A stretch of DNA of 20,354 nucleotides from Lachnospiraceae bacterium UBA1759 (GCA_002315555.1 DCHF01000005.1:422-20775), one strand, 5' to 3'; numbered from the stretch's first letter, positions 7,575 through 15,318 are shown. Notes: a model not told the origin generated them from the sequence alone. A program made the numbers and translations.

Positions 7575-8329
7575 AACAGACTCCGTATCATACAGCCCTC
7601 TTCCGACAGCCGCGTCCGGATTTTCTGTACAAAAAGAAGGGCTTTTTCATTGTCTCCGTGGACGCAGACCGTATCGGCCTGAAGCGGAATGACCGTTCCG
7701 TCGATGGCTTCCACCGCCCCCTCCGTGACCATCTTAAGGACGCGGCGGCAGGCCTCGTCCTCGTCCCGGATCACCGCGCCTTCGCAGCTTCTGGGAACCA
7801 GAGTGCCGTCGGGCATATACGCACGATCGGCAAAGACTTCGCTTGCGGTCCGGAGCCCCTTATCCTTTGCTGCTTTCAGCATTTCGCTGTTTGCGAGTCC
7901 CATGAAGATCAGACCGGGATCCACGGCCAGAATACCGTCACAGATGGCCGCCGCCAGGGCATAATCCCCGGCCGCCATGTTATACAGCGCGCCATGCGGC
8001 TTTACATGCTGCATCTGAAGCCCATATGCGTCCAAAAACGCCTTCAGCGCTCCGATCTGATACATTGTGTAGATTTTTGCTTCCTCCGCGGAAATGGCCA
8101 TATTTCGCCTTCCAAAGCCCATCAGGTCCGGCAAGCCGATGTGTGCGCCGATCCGGCAGCCCGCTTCATGCGCCATCCGCACGGTCCGGTCCATCACGAC
8201 CGGATCCGCGGCATGATAGCCGCAAGCAATATTGGCGGAGGAAATGAGCGGAAGGACCTTCCCGTCATTTCCGATCGTATAAGCCCCGAAGCTTTCGCCG
8301 AGGTCGCAGTTCAGATCTATGTATTTCAT
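7571..8329 (-). CDS. pxpA: 5-oxoprolinase subunit PxpA (LamB/YcsF family)
   Basis: A 252-residue cytosolic protein of the LamB/YcsF family. With PxpB and PxpC it forms the ATP-dependent prokaryotic 5-oxoprolinase, converting 5-oxoproline (pyroglutamate) to L-glutamate. Family signatures are MKYIDLNCDLGESFGAY at the N-terminus, SSANIACGYHAADPVVM (residues about 31-47), CRIGAHIGLPDLMGFGRR, and HVKPHGALYNMA. Near residue 230 VCVHGDNEKAL is the usual C-terminal motif. Length is normal for the family. It starts 15 bases after pxpC with a modest GGGTGA ribosome binding site, and its stop codon overlaps the trmD start (ATGA). The order B-C-A is common for this system. Confidence 0.95.
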   Translation of the reverse strand: MKYIDLNCDLGESFGAYTIGNDGKVLPLISSANIACGYHAADPVVMDRTVRMAHEAGCRIGAHIGLPDLMGFGRRNMAISAEEAKIYTMYQIGALKAFLDAYGLQMQHVKPHGALYNMAAGDYALAAAICDGILAVDPGLIFMGLANSEMLKAAKDKGLRTASEVFADRAYMPDGTLVPRSCEGAVIRDEDEACRRVLKMVTEGAVEAIDGTVIPLQADTVCVHGDNEKALLFVQKIRTRLSEEGCMIRSLL

Positions 8330-8344
8330 GTGTCACCCGTTTCT

Positions 8345-9322
8345 TCAGTTGACAGCCCGTTTCAGCTGTTTCATTCTCTTTCCGACAGCTCTTGCCGCCT
8401 TTTTCGCGGCCTTCAAGCCGACCGGCACGAACCGTACCGCTGTCCCCGGCCGAAGCTGGGCAAGAAGCGGAAGATCCGCCGTGATCACCGCAGCGATCTT
8501 GGCATATCCTCCGGTCGTCTGGTGGTCCGCCGTCATGACGATGGGCATTCCCGCCGAAGTCACCTGAACGGCTCCGGAAACGATGCCGTCGGACACGATG
8601 TCCGTTCCGCCGTCCGCCGGGATCACAGGCCCCGCAAACCGGCTGCCCATGCGGTCCGACTCTGCGGAAAGGATATAACGGTTCGTTGTAAAAACGCGCT
8701 TCGCTTCCTCCGGAAAACGGTCCGCCTGCGGCCCCCACATAACGCGGAGCAAGACTTCACCGTCCGTTTCCGAAAGATGCGGAAGAAAGCGCGCTTCTTC
8801 TTTCTTTGTCAAATAGCGTTTATAGCGGTCCGTAAGAGCCGTTTCCGGCGCCCGGAGGCCGATCGCATCGCCGGAAGCAAGCTTCCGACCGCAGTATCCG
8901 CCGATCCCGCATTTCACATCGGTGGAACGGCTGCCAAAGACCATCGGAAGGTCCAGACCGCCTTTCACCGCGATGTAGCTTCGCAGCCCGCACACCGCGC
9001 TTTTCAGCTTCAGTACACTGCCGGCCTTTGCCGTGACCGCTGCGTTCATCGGGATCCGCTGTCCGTCAAGCTCCGGCTGCATGTCCGCACCGGACACCGA
9101 AAATGCGCAGGGAACGGTAAAACGGATCTCCGGTCCCGTAAGCGTGCATTCCAGTACGGCCTCGTCCGCCGGGTTCCCGAGGAGGAGATTTGCCGCGCGC
9201 ATGGAAACCGGGTCCATCGACCCGCATTGTAAAATGCCCATGTCACCGGCCCCGGATCTTCCCGCGTCCTGGACCGTCGTAAACGCTCCCGCCGCTATGA
9301 TCTCAATGGTTCCCTGTGACAT
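8345..9322 (-). CDS. pxpC: 5-oxoprolinase subunit PxpC (biotin-dependent carboxyltransferase-like)
   Basis: A 325-residue protein of the KipA / AHS2 (allophanate hydrolase subunit 2-like) family. It is the third component of prokaryotic 5-oxoprolinase, thought to pair with PxpB in activating the lactam with ATP. IEIIAAGAFTTVQDAGRSG at the N-terminus and QCGSMDPVSMRAANLLLGN (residues about 32-50) are the diagnostic motifs. Near residues 220-250 MTADHQTTGGYAKIAAV is also typical. The start at 9322 rather than seven codons upstream is chosen for GGGGAG five or six bases before this ATG. It overlaps the end of pxpB by 28 bases. The C-terminus is lysine/arginine-rich (KAAKKAARAVGKRMKQLKR). Confidence 0.93.
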   Translation of the reverse strand: MSQGTIEIIAAGAFTTVQDAGRSGAGDMGILQCGSMDPVSMRAANLLLGNPADEAVLECTLTGPEIRFTVPCAFSVSGADMQPELDGQRIPMNAAVTAKAGSVLKLKSAVCGLRSYIAVKGGLDLPMVFGSRSTDVKCGIGGYCGRKLASGDAIGLRAPETALTDRYKRYLTKKEEARFLPHLSETDGEVLLRVMWGPQADRFPEEAKRVFTTNRYILSAESDRMGSRFAGPVIPADGGTDIVSDGIVSGAVQVTSAGMPIVMTADHQTTGGYAKIAAVITADLPLLAQLRPGTAVRFVPVGLKAAKKAARAVGKRMKQLKRAVN

Positions 9323-10047
9323 ATGTACTCCCCGCGGCCGCAAAGCGCCGCAATTCGTTCAAATTCCGCTTCCGTGACCGGAACGAATTTCAAGTGATCT
9401 CCCGCGCGGTAAAAGACCGGGGGAGTCTTCTCCGGATCGTAGACCGGGACCGGTGTCCGGCCGATGAGCTGCCAGCCGCCGGGCGATTCCATCGGATAAA
9501 TGCCGGTCTGCATCCCCGCGATCCCCACGCTTCCCGCCGGGATCTTCAGCCGCGGTGTCTGAAGGCGAGGAGTCTGAAGGCTTTCGTCGAGACCTCCCAG
9601 ATAGGGAAAGCCCGGCAAAAAGCCCAGCATATAGATTCGGTACGTGCGCTCCGAATGACGCTTTACGACCTCCTCTTCGGTAAGGCCCGCATGCTCCGCA
9701 ACAACGGAAAGATCCGGTCCGTACGCGTCGCCGTAACACACGGGGATCTCGTAAACAAAGCGTTCAGCCTTCTTTCGGTCCCCCGCGTTTTCCGCGGTCT
9801 TTTTGATGATCCGTGCGACCTTCCTGTACGAAAGCACCAGCGGGTCGTACTGCACGGTCACCGAGCGGTAGGTCGGAACGATCTCCGAAATGCCCCGGAT
9901 CTTCCGTGCTTCCAATCCGGCATAGAGCGCCTGTACGCGGTCGTTCAGTTCCGCGGAGATCACGTCGCCGAATTCCGCGGTGACGGCGGCATCGCCGAAG
10001 GGCAGGATCCTGAGTTCGGTTGTGTGGTTTTCGGGCGCGGCACTCAT
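9295..10047 (-). CDS. pxpB: 5-oxoprolinase subunit PxpB (KipI / allophanate hydrolase subunit 1 family)
   Basis: A 250-residue protein of the KipI/AHS1 family and partner of PxpC in the 5-oxoprolinase complex. Signatures are LRILPFGDAAVTAEFGD (residues about 12-28), EIVPTYRSVTVQYDPL, and MLGFLPGFPYLGGLD (about 143-157). The canonical PAGSVGIAGMQTGIYPMESPGGWQLIGRTP follows at about 170-199 (given here as the family signature block). The start codon overlaps the stop of the upstream isomerase gene (ATGA) and has no strong ribosome binding site, so it relies on coupling. Homologues in Bacillus are known as sporulation-kinase inhibitors, but the complete B-C-A set makes the oxoprolinase role much more likely. 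Confidence 0.93.
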   Translation of the reverse strand: MSAAPENHTTELRILPFGDAAVTAEFGDVISAELNDRVQALYAGLEARKIRGISEIVPTYRSVTVQYDPLVLSYRKVARIIKKTAENAGDRKKAERFVYEIPVCYGDAYGPDLSVVAEHAGLTEEEVVKRHSERTYRIYMLGFLPGFPYLGGLDESLQTPRLQTPRLKIPAGSVGIAGMQTGIYPMESPGGWQLIGRTPVPVYDPEKTPPVFYRAGDHLKFVPVTEAEFERIAALCGRGEYICHREPLRS

Positions 10048-10814
10048 CGCAGCGCGTCCAGGGCCCGGAAAGCGCCGGGGGCATCGGCGGCGATATCGGA
10101 CGTACCGCCCTCAATGCTCACGCGGCCTTCATAGCCGGCGTTCTTTAAGTGGTCAAAGAAGTCCCGGTACATGGCAAGACCGGCATCGCCCTCCTGCGGC
10201 CATGCACGGCTGCCCGGGCAGGCAATGTGCGTATGGATCACGCCGATGCCGTTGTCCAGACGGTCCATGGAATCCTGTCCCTCCGCCATATGATACATGT
10301 CCGCCAGCGCACCGACGGCCGGATCCGCCACACGGGCAGCCAGCATCTGCGCTTCTTCCACATAGTTCAGAATATTGCATTCCGCCGCACGGAGCGGTTC
10401 AATGGCAATGCGGATCCCTTTTGCCGCCGCCATCGGCGCCGCAAGCTTGAGATACGCTTCCAGGTAATCATATGCCTCTTCCTGTGTCATGCCATCCGGT
10501 ACTCTGCGCGCTCCGCCCGAGCCGAAAACGATGACCCGGATCCCGAGCTGTGCCGCACGGTCAAAGGCTGTGGCAAGATACTCTTTGATCTCCCCGCCGG
10601 TTCCCTGCGCGCTGCAGAGCACAAATCCGCCGGGCAGCATGCAATTCATGGATTCCGCCGGGATCGGAGACGCCTGCACCTTTGCAAGATAAGCGGAAAA
10701 ATCCGCTTCAGTCATCTGCGCTACATTGGCGCAGTTCAGTTCAATGTAATCAAATCCCGCATTCTTTGCGATCTCCGCATTTTCAATACCGGTACAAACA
10801 CCGAGTCTGATCAT
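10044..10814 (-). CDS. sugar phosphate isomerase/epimerase-like TIM-barrel protein
   Basis: A 256-residue cytosolic protein of the xylose-isomerase-like / AP-endonuclease-2 TIM-barrel superfamily, with AAGGAGG before the ATG. The metal-site residues are in place: E139 in IAIEPL, D172 and H175 in ADMYHM, H196 in HTHIACPG, and E235 in VSIEGG. RLGVCTGIENAEIAKNAGFD is the typical first strand-helix. Family members isomerise or epimerise keto-sugars, hydroxypyruvate or inositol intermediates, so the substrate cannot be fixed. It overlaps pxpB by four bases and heads the pxpBCA-trmD-coaX string. That suggests a linked step, but no such enzyme is part of the known 5-oxoprolinase reaction. Confidence 0.85.
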   Translation of the reverse strand: MIRLGVCTGIENAEIAKNAGFDYIELNCANVAQMTEADFSAYLAKVQASPIPAESMNCMLPGGFVLCSAQGTGGEIKEYLATAFDRAAQLGIRVIVFGSGGARRVPDGMTQEEAYDYLEAYLKLAAPMAAAKGIRIAIEPLRAAECNILNYVEEAQMLAARVADPAVGALADMYHMAEGQDSMDRLDNGIGVIHTHIACPGSRAWPQEGDAGLAMYRDFFDHLKNAGYEGRVSIEGGTSDIAADAPGAFRALDALR

Positions 10815-10826
10815 GTTTCCTCCTTA

Positions 10827-10841
10827 TGCGGCAGTGCCGCA
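10827..10841. other. small hairpin before the isomerase gene
   Basis: TGCGGC and GCCGCA are perfect six-base arms around a three-base loop, located just upstream of the AAGGAGG of the isomerase gene in the 66-base gap after the AEC transporter. There is no U-tract, so it is not a terminator. It could separate translation of the two genes or mark an mRNA processing point; that is speculative. Confidence 0.4.
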
Positions 10842-10875
10842 AGCCTCATTCACCGTATGCTTCCGCGATCTTTGC

Positions 10876-10896
10876 ACCGGTCATCCGAAGACCGGT
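10876..10896. other. hairpin across the AEC transporter stop codon
   Basis: ACCGGTC and GACCGGT arms (seven bases on the minus strand) flank a seven-base loop and span the stop codon of the AEC gene. In the same place an ATGA overlap opens a 12-codon frame (10884-10846, peptide MTGAKIAEAYGE). There is no U-tract. The arms are themselves built on the palindrome ACCGGT, so chance is possible. Confidence 0.35.
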
Positions 10897-11810
10897 AGCT
10901 TCCATAAGAATTCCGCAAGCATCGTCATAAGCGGAATGGTCAGTGCCGAGAAGATCGTGGACTGTGTGACGGTCTCTACGCTGTAAGCGTAATCCTTGTT
11001 GTGAAGCTGGGCGTAAACAGCAACGTTCGCGCCGACCGGGCATGCAGCCGCGATCAGAACACACATCTTGGTCTCATAATACGCATTCGGAACCAGGCAG
11101 AGAAGCAGTAGAGAAACGACCGGGATCACCAGAAGACGGACTGCGGAAACTGCGTAAAGATGCGGATTGATAAAGATGTCCTTCAGATCCGCCTGCGCGA
11201 GGTACGTGCCGATCAGGATCATCGCAAGCGGCGTGTTGGCGTTTGTGACGGTGGAGATCGTGGTCTTTAAAAAGGCCGGAACCGGTACACGGGTGAAGAA
11301 GATCGCAAGACCGATGATCAGGCCGATGATGAACGGGGACTTGATGATCGTCTTTAAGCTGATCTGCATCTTTTCTTCCTTGAGCACGGAAACGCCGTAA
11401 GTCCACTGGCCGATGTTCAAAAAGGCCACGAATGCAGTCACGGCAAAGACCGAACCGGCGCTGAACGTCGATACGATGATCGGAATGCCGAAGAATCCGG
11501 GGTTGGAGAAGGTCGCCGCAAAGTTTTCGATGGGGTTCCTTTTGAAGCAGACATGCGAAATGAGCACGGCTGCCAGCAGGCAGGCAAGAGCCATCGCCGC
11601 GCTGATCAGAAGCTCGATCATCTTTTCCTTTGTCGCGTCCACGATGAAGCCGTTGATGATGACCGCCGGCAGGATGATGTAGATCAAAAGGTTCGAAATG
11701 CTCTTTGTTCCCTTGTTATCCAGTTTTTTACCTTTGTAAAGCAGAAATCCGATCATCATCAGAATGAACATGATGCCGATCTGCTTGAGAATGATGAGTG
11801 ACTGTCCCAT
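10881..11810 (-). CDS. AEC family transporter (auxin efflux carrier superfamily)
   Basis: A 309-residue integral membrane carrier with about ten hydrophobic segments in two inverted halves joined by a short charged loop (VLKEEKMQISLKTIIKSP, near residues 142-160). Family-like stretches are SNLLIYIILPAVIINGF near residues 40-57, FAATFSNPGFFGIPII near 97-112, and AACPVGANVAVYAQLHNKD in the second half. The NPGFFGIPI and PVGANV patterns are the broken-helix crossover motifs of the fold. Bacterial AEC members move malate, lactate or other small anions, usually outward or by exchange. The place between a dipeptidase and the oxoprolinase genes makes an organic or amino acid (perhaps 5-oxoproline or glutamate) a reasonable guess only. 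AAGGGA precedes the ATG. Confidence 0.9.
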   Translation of the reverse strand: MGQSLIILKQIGIMFILMMIGFLLYKGKKLDNKGTKSISNLLIYIILPAVIINGFIVDATKEKMIELLISAAMALACLLAAVLISHVCFKRNPIENFAATFSNPGFFGIPIIVSTFSAGSVFAVTAFVAFLNIGQWTYGVSVLKEEKMQISLKTIIKSPFIIGLIIGLAIFFTRVPVPAFLKTTISTVTNANTPLAMILIGTYLAQADLKDIFINPHLYAVSAVRLLVIPVVSLLLLCLVPNAYYETKMCVLIAAACPVGANVAVYAQLHNKDYAYSVETVTQSTIFSALTIPLMTMLAEFLWKLPVFG

Positions 11811-11835
11811 AATGTTCCCTTTTTATGTTCCGGGG

Positions 11836-11849
11836 GCGGCAGAAGCCGC
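11836..11849. other. small hairpin in the pepV-AEC gap
   Basis: GCGGC and GCCGC arms around an AGAA loop lie in the 56-base gap between the dipeptidase stop and the AEC start. No U-tract and no promoter boxes are visible, so read-through from pepV into the AEC gene is expected. Confidence 0.3.
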
Positions 11850-11866
11850 TCGCTTATTTTCTGTAA

Positions 11867-13309
11867 TTATAACTGCATACCGTCCAGTGCCGCGTCCAGC
11901 TTGACTAACGCCAGCGCGTAGATCTTGAAAGCGGTGAGCCAGTCCTCGATGGACAGGGTCTCATCGAGGCCGTGTGCGGAGCCGTGGCCCTCCGGCAGGA
12001 AATCAGCCTTGTGGGCGCCCTTTGCCAGGCCCGGGCCAAAGCTGATACCGTTCGGGATCACGCGGCTGTAGGTGCCGCCGCCCATGGAATAGGGCTTGCT
12101 GTCATCGCCGGTGATGTCCTTATACGCGCCCATGAGTGCAGATACCATCGGACTCTCCGGGTCGATGTAGAACGGATGGGAGACGCCCACCTCAACGAGC
12201 GCGCCGCCGGCTTCAAGTGCTGCCTTTTCCAGCTTGGTCTGAATGACCTGATCGTCGTCGGTGACCGGGTAACGGATGTCGATGTCCAGATGAAGCATGT
12301 CGCCGTCCTTCCGAATGACGCCGGCATTGATGGTCAGCTCGCCGGAGCCCTCATCCTCATATTGAATGTCCAGGCCGTCACCGAAGGGTGTGATAAACCG
12401 GTCGGAAATGAACTTGCCGCCGCGAAGATCCAGACCGGTCTTCTCCTGAAGAACGGTGAGGGCATCGGCTGCAAGGACGATGGCATTCTTCTTCTCGCCG
12501 TGATCCGGGAACGCCGCATGACCGGCTTTACCGTGCGCCAGCAGCTTGATATTTTCACCGTCTTCCAGGATCTCGATCTTCGGAACACCTTCAAGCGCTT
12601 CCTTTGCCGTCTCCGCGGAAATGCCGGAGATCGTTACGGTCGCGAGATCCGGTACGCTGTTGCGGACCAGCCCCGCCTTGAAGTCTACGATGTTTGCGCC
12701 CGCCGGAATCAGGAAGGCCGCATCGAAGCCGCCCTTCTGCGCGTAGCAGACCGGGAAGCCGCAATCCGTAACCAGACTGACTTCCGGCACCGGGCCGTGC
12801 AGTACTTCCACGTAATGCTTGAAATCCGCCATGCCGGTCTCCTCGGCACAGCCCATCATCAGACGGAGCGTGCTGTTGAAGGGGACCTCGTTGTCACGGA
12901 AGAACTTGAGAAGATACAGACCGAGAACGCCGGGGCCCTTGTTATCACCGCAGCCGCGGCCGATCATGAAACCATTGACGATGACCGGATCATACGGCGC
13001 GTACAGCCAGCCCTCGCCCTCGGGCACAACGTCCAGATGGGCCACCAGACCGATCTCGCGCTTTTTATCACCGGAAATGATTGCACCGCAGTAGCCTTCG
13101 TAATCCTCCGTGCGGAAGCCGAAGCGCTCGCCCTCTGCCAGTGCAAAATCCAGCATCTTTCTGCAGTCTTCGCCGTACGGTGCATTCGGAGCCGCGAGGT
13201 CCGCGCGGGATACGGAGGGATGCGAGACCCATGCCAGGAGCTCGTCGATCATCTCCTGCTTGTGTTCCGCCACCCATTCATCGATCAGTTTTTCTGTTAC
13301 CGTTGCCAT
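11867..13309 (-). CDS. M20 family dipeptidase, PepV/Sapep type
   Basis: A 480-residue metal-dependent dipeptidase of the M20A group (PepV, Sapep), hydrolysing dipeptides in the cytoplasm. The two-metal site is visible: H91 and D93 in AHLDVVPEG, D122 in GRGCGDNKGP, and E156-E157 in GCAEETGM. At the C-terminus PYSMGGGTYSRVIPNGISFG and PEGHGSAHGLDETLSIEDW carry the final metal histidine. Length matches the family, which has a large lid domain between the catalytic halves. GGAGG lies about nine bases before the ATG and coincides with the last codons of a possible 32-residue frame upstream. It is in the same orientation as pepF and would take over short peptides made by that enzyme. Confidence 0.92.
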   Translation of the reverse strand: MATVTEKLIDEWVAEHKQEMIDELLAWVSHPSVSRADLAAPNAPYGEDCRKMLDFALAEGERFGFRTEDYEGYCGAIISGDKKREIGLVAHLDVVPEGEGWLYAPYDPVIVNGFMIGRGCGDNKGPGVLGLYLLKFFRDNEVPFNSTLRLMMGCAEETGMADFKHYVEVLHGPVPEVSLVTDCGFPVCYAQKGGFDAAFLIPAGANIVDFKAGLVRNSVPDLATVTISGISAETAKEALEGVPKIEILEDGENIKLLAHGKAGHAAFPDHGEKKNAIVLAADALTVLQEKTGLDLRGGKFISDRFITPFGDGLDIQYEDEGSGELTINAGVIRKDGDMLHLDIDIRYPVTDDDQVIQTKLEKAALEAGGALVEVGVSHPFYIDPESPMVSALMGAYKDITGDDSKPYSMGGGTYSRVIPNGISFGPGLAKGAHKADFLPEGHGSAHGLDETLSIEDWLTAFKIYALALVKLDAALDGMQL

Positions 13310-13312
13310 GAC

Positions 13313-13411
13313 TTATTCCTCCATGTACAGATATCCGGACATCCGCCGGCCGGGCCGGTCTCCGATGCCGATTTCAAAATCCCCGGAGACCGCCGACACG
13401 CGCAGGAACAT
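13313..13411 (-). CDS. possible small protein of 32 residues in the pepF-pepV spacer
   Basis: The spacer holds an ATG-started frame of 32 codons beginning MFLRVSAVSGDFEIGIGD and ending SGYLYMEE, stopping three bases before the pepV ATG. The frame is also open for a further stretch upstream towards the pepF stop. Third positions are mostly G or C, as in the neighbouring genes, and its last codons contain the pepV ribosome binding site. Its own ribosome binding site is poor. It might be a real small protein, a translated leader coupling pepV, or a gene remnant. I do not recognise it. Confidence 0.3.
   Translation of the reverse strand: MFLRVSAVSGDFEIGIGDRPGRRMSGYLYMEE
13356..13392. other. inverted repeat in the pepF-pepV spacer
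   Basis: CGGTCTCCG (13356-13364) and CGGAGACCG (13384-13392) are perfect nine-base arms with a 19-base loop. On the minus strand the loop itself contains GATTT-TG-AAATC, so a two-part stem could form. There is no U-tract. The structure would lie in the mRNA between pepF and pepV and could affect pepV expression or protect an mRNA end. Confidence 0.5.
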
Positions 13412-13444
13412 CAGTGGCCTGACATTCGGTGCCGTCTCAAAGGC

Positions 13445-13457
13445 CCCCGGGGGTAAA
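13445..13457. repeat. 13-base word CCCCGGGGGTAAA, copy 2
   Basis: Second copy of the word found at 6075-6087, here 13 bases beyond the pepF stop codon. The left flank makes it a ten-base palindrome CCCCCGGGGG. Both copies lie immediately 3' of a minus-strand gene and have the same orientation relative to it. Confidence 0.4.
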
Positions 13458-13470
13458 TGTTTATGTTTCG

Positions 13471-15279
13471 TTATTTCGCAGCGATGCGTGCGTAGACTTC
13501 TTCGGTCTCCGCAACGATCTTTGCAAACTTCTCAAGTGCCGCGTCGATCGGAGCGGTGGTGCTCATGTCAACGCCGGCGACCTTCAGTTCGTCCAGCGGG
13601 TCCATGGAACCGCCCAGAGACAGGAACTTTAAGAAAGGCTTAACCGCTTCTTCGCCCTTTGCCAGGATGCCCTCGGACAGTGCAACGGATGCGGAGTAAG
13701 AGGTCGCATACTTGTAAACGTAGAAGGAGTTGTAGAAGTGCGGGATACGTGCCCACTCGTAACGGACTTCTTCATCGATGACCATTTCCGGGCCGAAGTA
13801 CAGGCGGATCAGGTCCTCGTAGATCTTGCAGAGGACTTCAGAGGTCAGTGCCTCGCCTCTCTCATAGACCTCGTGCGCAATCTTCTCAAACTCGGCAAAC
13901 ATAGTCTGGCGGTACAGGGTGCCCTTGAAGTTCTCCAGATACTGGTTCAGAAGGTACAGACGCATTTCATCGGTGATGTCCTGTTTTAACAGCTGCTCGA
14001 TCATCAGGTTCTCGTTAACGGTGGAAGCGACCTCCGCAACAAAGATCGTGTACATTGCGTACTGCGGCGGCTGGGCCTGCTTGGACAGGTAGCTGTGCAT
14101 GGAGTGACCCATCTCATGTGCGATGGTGGAGACACTGTCCACGGAGCCGGTGAAATTGCACTTGATGTACGGGCTGGAATCATAGGTGCCGCTGGAGAAT
14201 GCGCCGCTCTGCTTGCCGACATTCGGGTAAACATCGATCCAACGGTCTTCAAACGCGCCACGGACCACATTGCAGTAATCCTCGCCGAGGACGGCGACTG
14301 CCTTCAGGATCATTTCCTGTGCCTCTTCATAGGAATACTTGACATCAACTTCCTTTGCGAGAGGAGCGTATACATCGTAGTAGTGGATATCCTCCACACC
14401 CAGGATCTTCTTACGAAGCGCGACGTAGCGGTACATGGCATCCATATGGTTGTGAACGGATTCGATCAGGCCCTCGCAGATGCTGGTCGGAACGCGTTCG
14501 CCGGCTGCCGCCATTGCGCGTGCGGATTCATAATGACGGGCACGAGCCTTTGCGACATCACCTTTGACGTTTGCCGCATAGTTGGTGGAGAAGGTATTGA
14601 TATGATTACGGAAACCGTCATAGTAGCTCATGAACGCATTCTTTCTGAGCTCACGGTCCGGGTTCTCCTGCAGGTTGATATAACCGGCCTGAGTGACCTC
14701 ATATTCCTTGCCTTCGCTGTCCTTCGCTTTCGCATACTTCATATCAATGTCCGTCAGCATATCCATGATCTCGCCCGGTGCGTTCAGCACTTCGCCAAAG
14801 GAAGCCAGAAGCTTCTCTTCCGCTGCGGACAGGGTGTGCGCCTTCTTATCCATCAAACGCTCCATGGTAATGCGGAACGGTGCCATGACCTCCGCTTCGG
14901 CAAAAGCCTTCAGGGTCTCTTCCGGAAGGGACAGGATCTCGGGAACCGCAAAAGCAGTTGCCTGCTCAACGCGGACCAGTTTACCGTATACACGGCCCAT
15001 CATCGCCTGTGCCTTCTGATCGCGGCCGTCTTCGACCGTGCGGAGGCTTGCATAGCAGAATACATTGTAAAGTTTTCTGGTGACATCGGTCTCGTAATCC
15101 ATCCACTCACGGATGCGTTCCGCTGTATTGAGGGTTCCCTGGAATGCTTCGATTTCGGGAATAAAAGAATCAACAGCTGCCAGGGCTTCTTCCCAGGCAT
15201 CGTCACTTGCAAACATCTTGGAGAGGTCCCATTTGTACTTCTCCGGAATCTCTTTTCTTTCTTTAACTTCGATCGGCAT
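13471..15279 (-). CDS. pepF: oligoendopeptidase F (M3 metallopeptidase)
   Basis: A 602-residue zinc oligopeptidase that cleaves short peptides in the cytoplasm. H388-E-M-G-H392 is the zinc site; the third ligand would be a glutamate downstream, in the EVASTVNE stretch. The N-terminal helical PepF domain (KYKWDLSKMFASDDAWEEA and onward) is complete, and the C-terminal helical lid contains YKYATSYSASVALSEGI. Length is that of typical PepF (about 600). GGAAGGAG precedes the ATG. An extended -10 promoter is visible at 15319-15326. It is the first gene of the long minus-strand run that ends at coaX, although the 161-base gap after it may hold regulatory structure. Confidence 0.95.
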   Translation of the reverse strand: MPIEVKERKEIPEKYKWDLSKMFASDDAWEEALAAVDSFIPEIEAFQGTLNTAERIREWMDYETDVTRKLYNVFCYASLRTVEDGRDQKAQAMMGRVYGKLVRVEQATAFAVPEILSLPEETLKAFAEAEVMAPFRITMERLMDKKAHTLSAAEEKLLASFGEVLNAPGEIMDMLTDIDMKYAKAKDSEGKEYEVTQAGYINLQENPDRELRKNAFMSYYDGFRNHINTFSTNYAANVKGDVAKARARHYESARAMAAAGERVPTSICEGLIESVHNHMDAMYRYVALRKKILGVEDIHYYDVYAPLAKEVDVKYSYEEAQEMILKAVAVLGEDYCNVVRGAFEDRWIDVYPNVGKQSGAFSSGTYDSSPYIKCNFTGSVDSVSTIAHEMGHSMHSYLSKQAQPPQYAMYTIFVAEVASTVNENLMIEQLLKQDITDEMRLYLLNQYLENFKGTLYRQTMFAEFEKIAHEVYERGEALTSEVLCKIYEDLIRLYFGPEMVIDEEVRYEWARIPHFYNSFYVYKYATSYSASVALSEGILAKGEEAVKPFLKFLSLGGSMDPLDELKVAGVDMSTTAPIDAALEKFAKIVAETEEVYARIAAK

Positions 15280-15318
15280 AATAAGCTCCTTCCAATATGA
15301 AAGTTCATTTTTAGATAA

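Noticed and set aside
7658..9232. Long plus-strand open frame of 524 codons opposite pxpA and pxpC
   Set aside because: Spans two confident genes on the other strand, rich in Arg/His as expected of an antisense shadow, no recognisable domain.
9545..9590. Direct repeat LQTPR-LQTPR in PxpB
   Set aside because: The total length between the flanking family motifs is normal, so it is not an insertion; the resemblance looks accidental.
11972..13456. Long plus-strand open frame of 494 codons opposite the PepV-type gene
   Set aside because: Antisense to a gene with complete M20 metal motifs; no protein family features.
14095..15300. Plus-strand open frame of 401 codons opposite pepF
   Set aside because: Antisense shadow of a full-length M3 peptidase.
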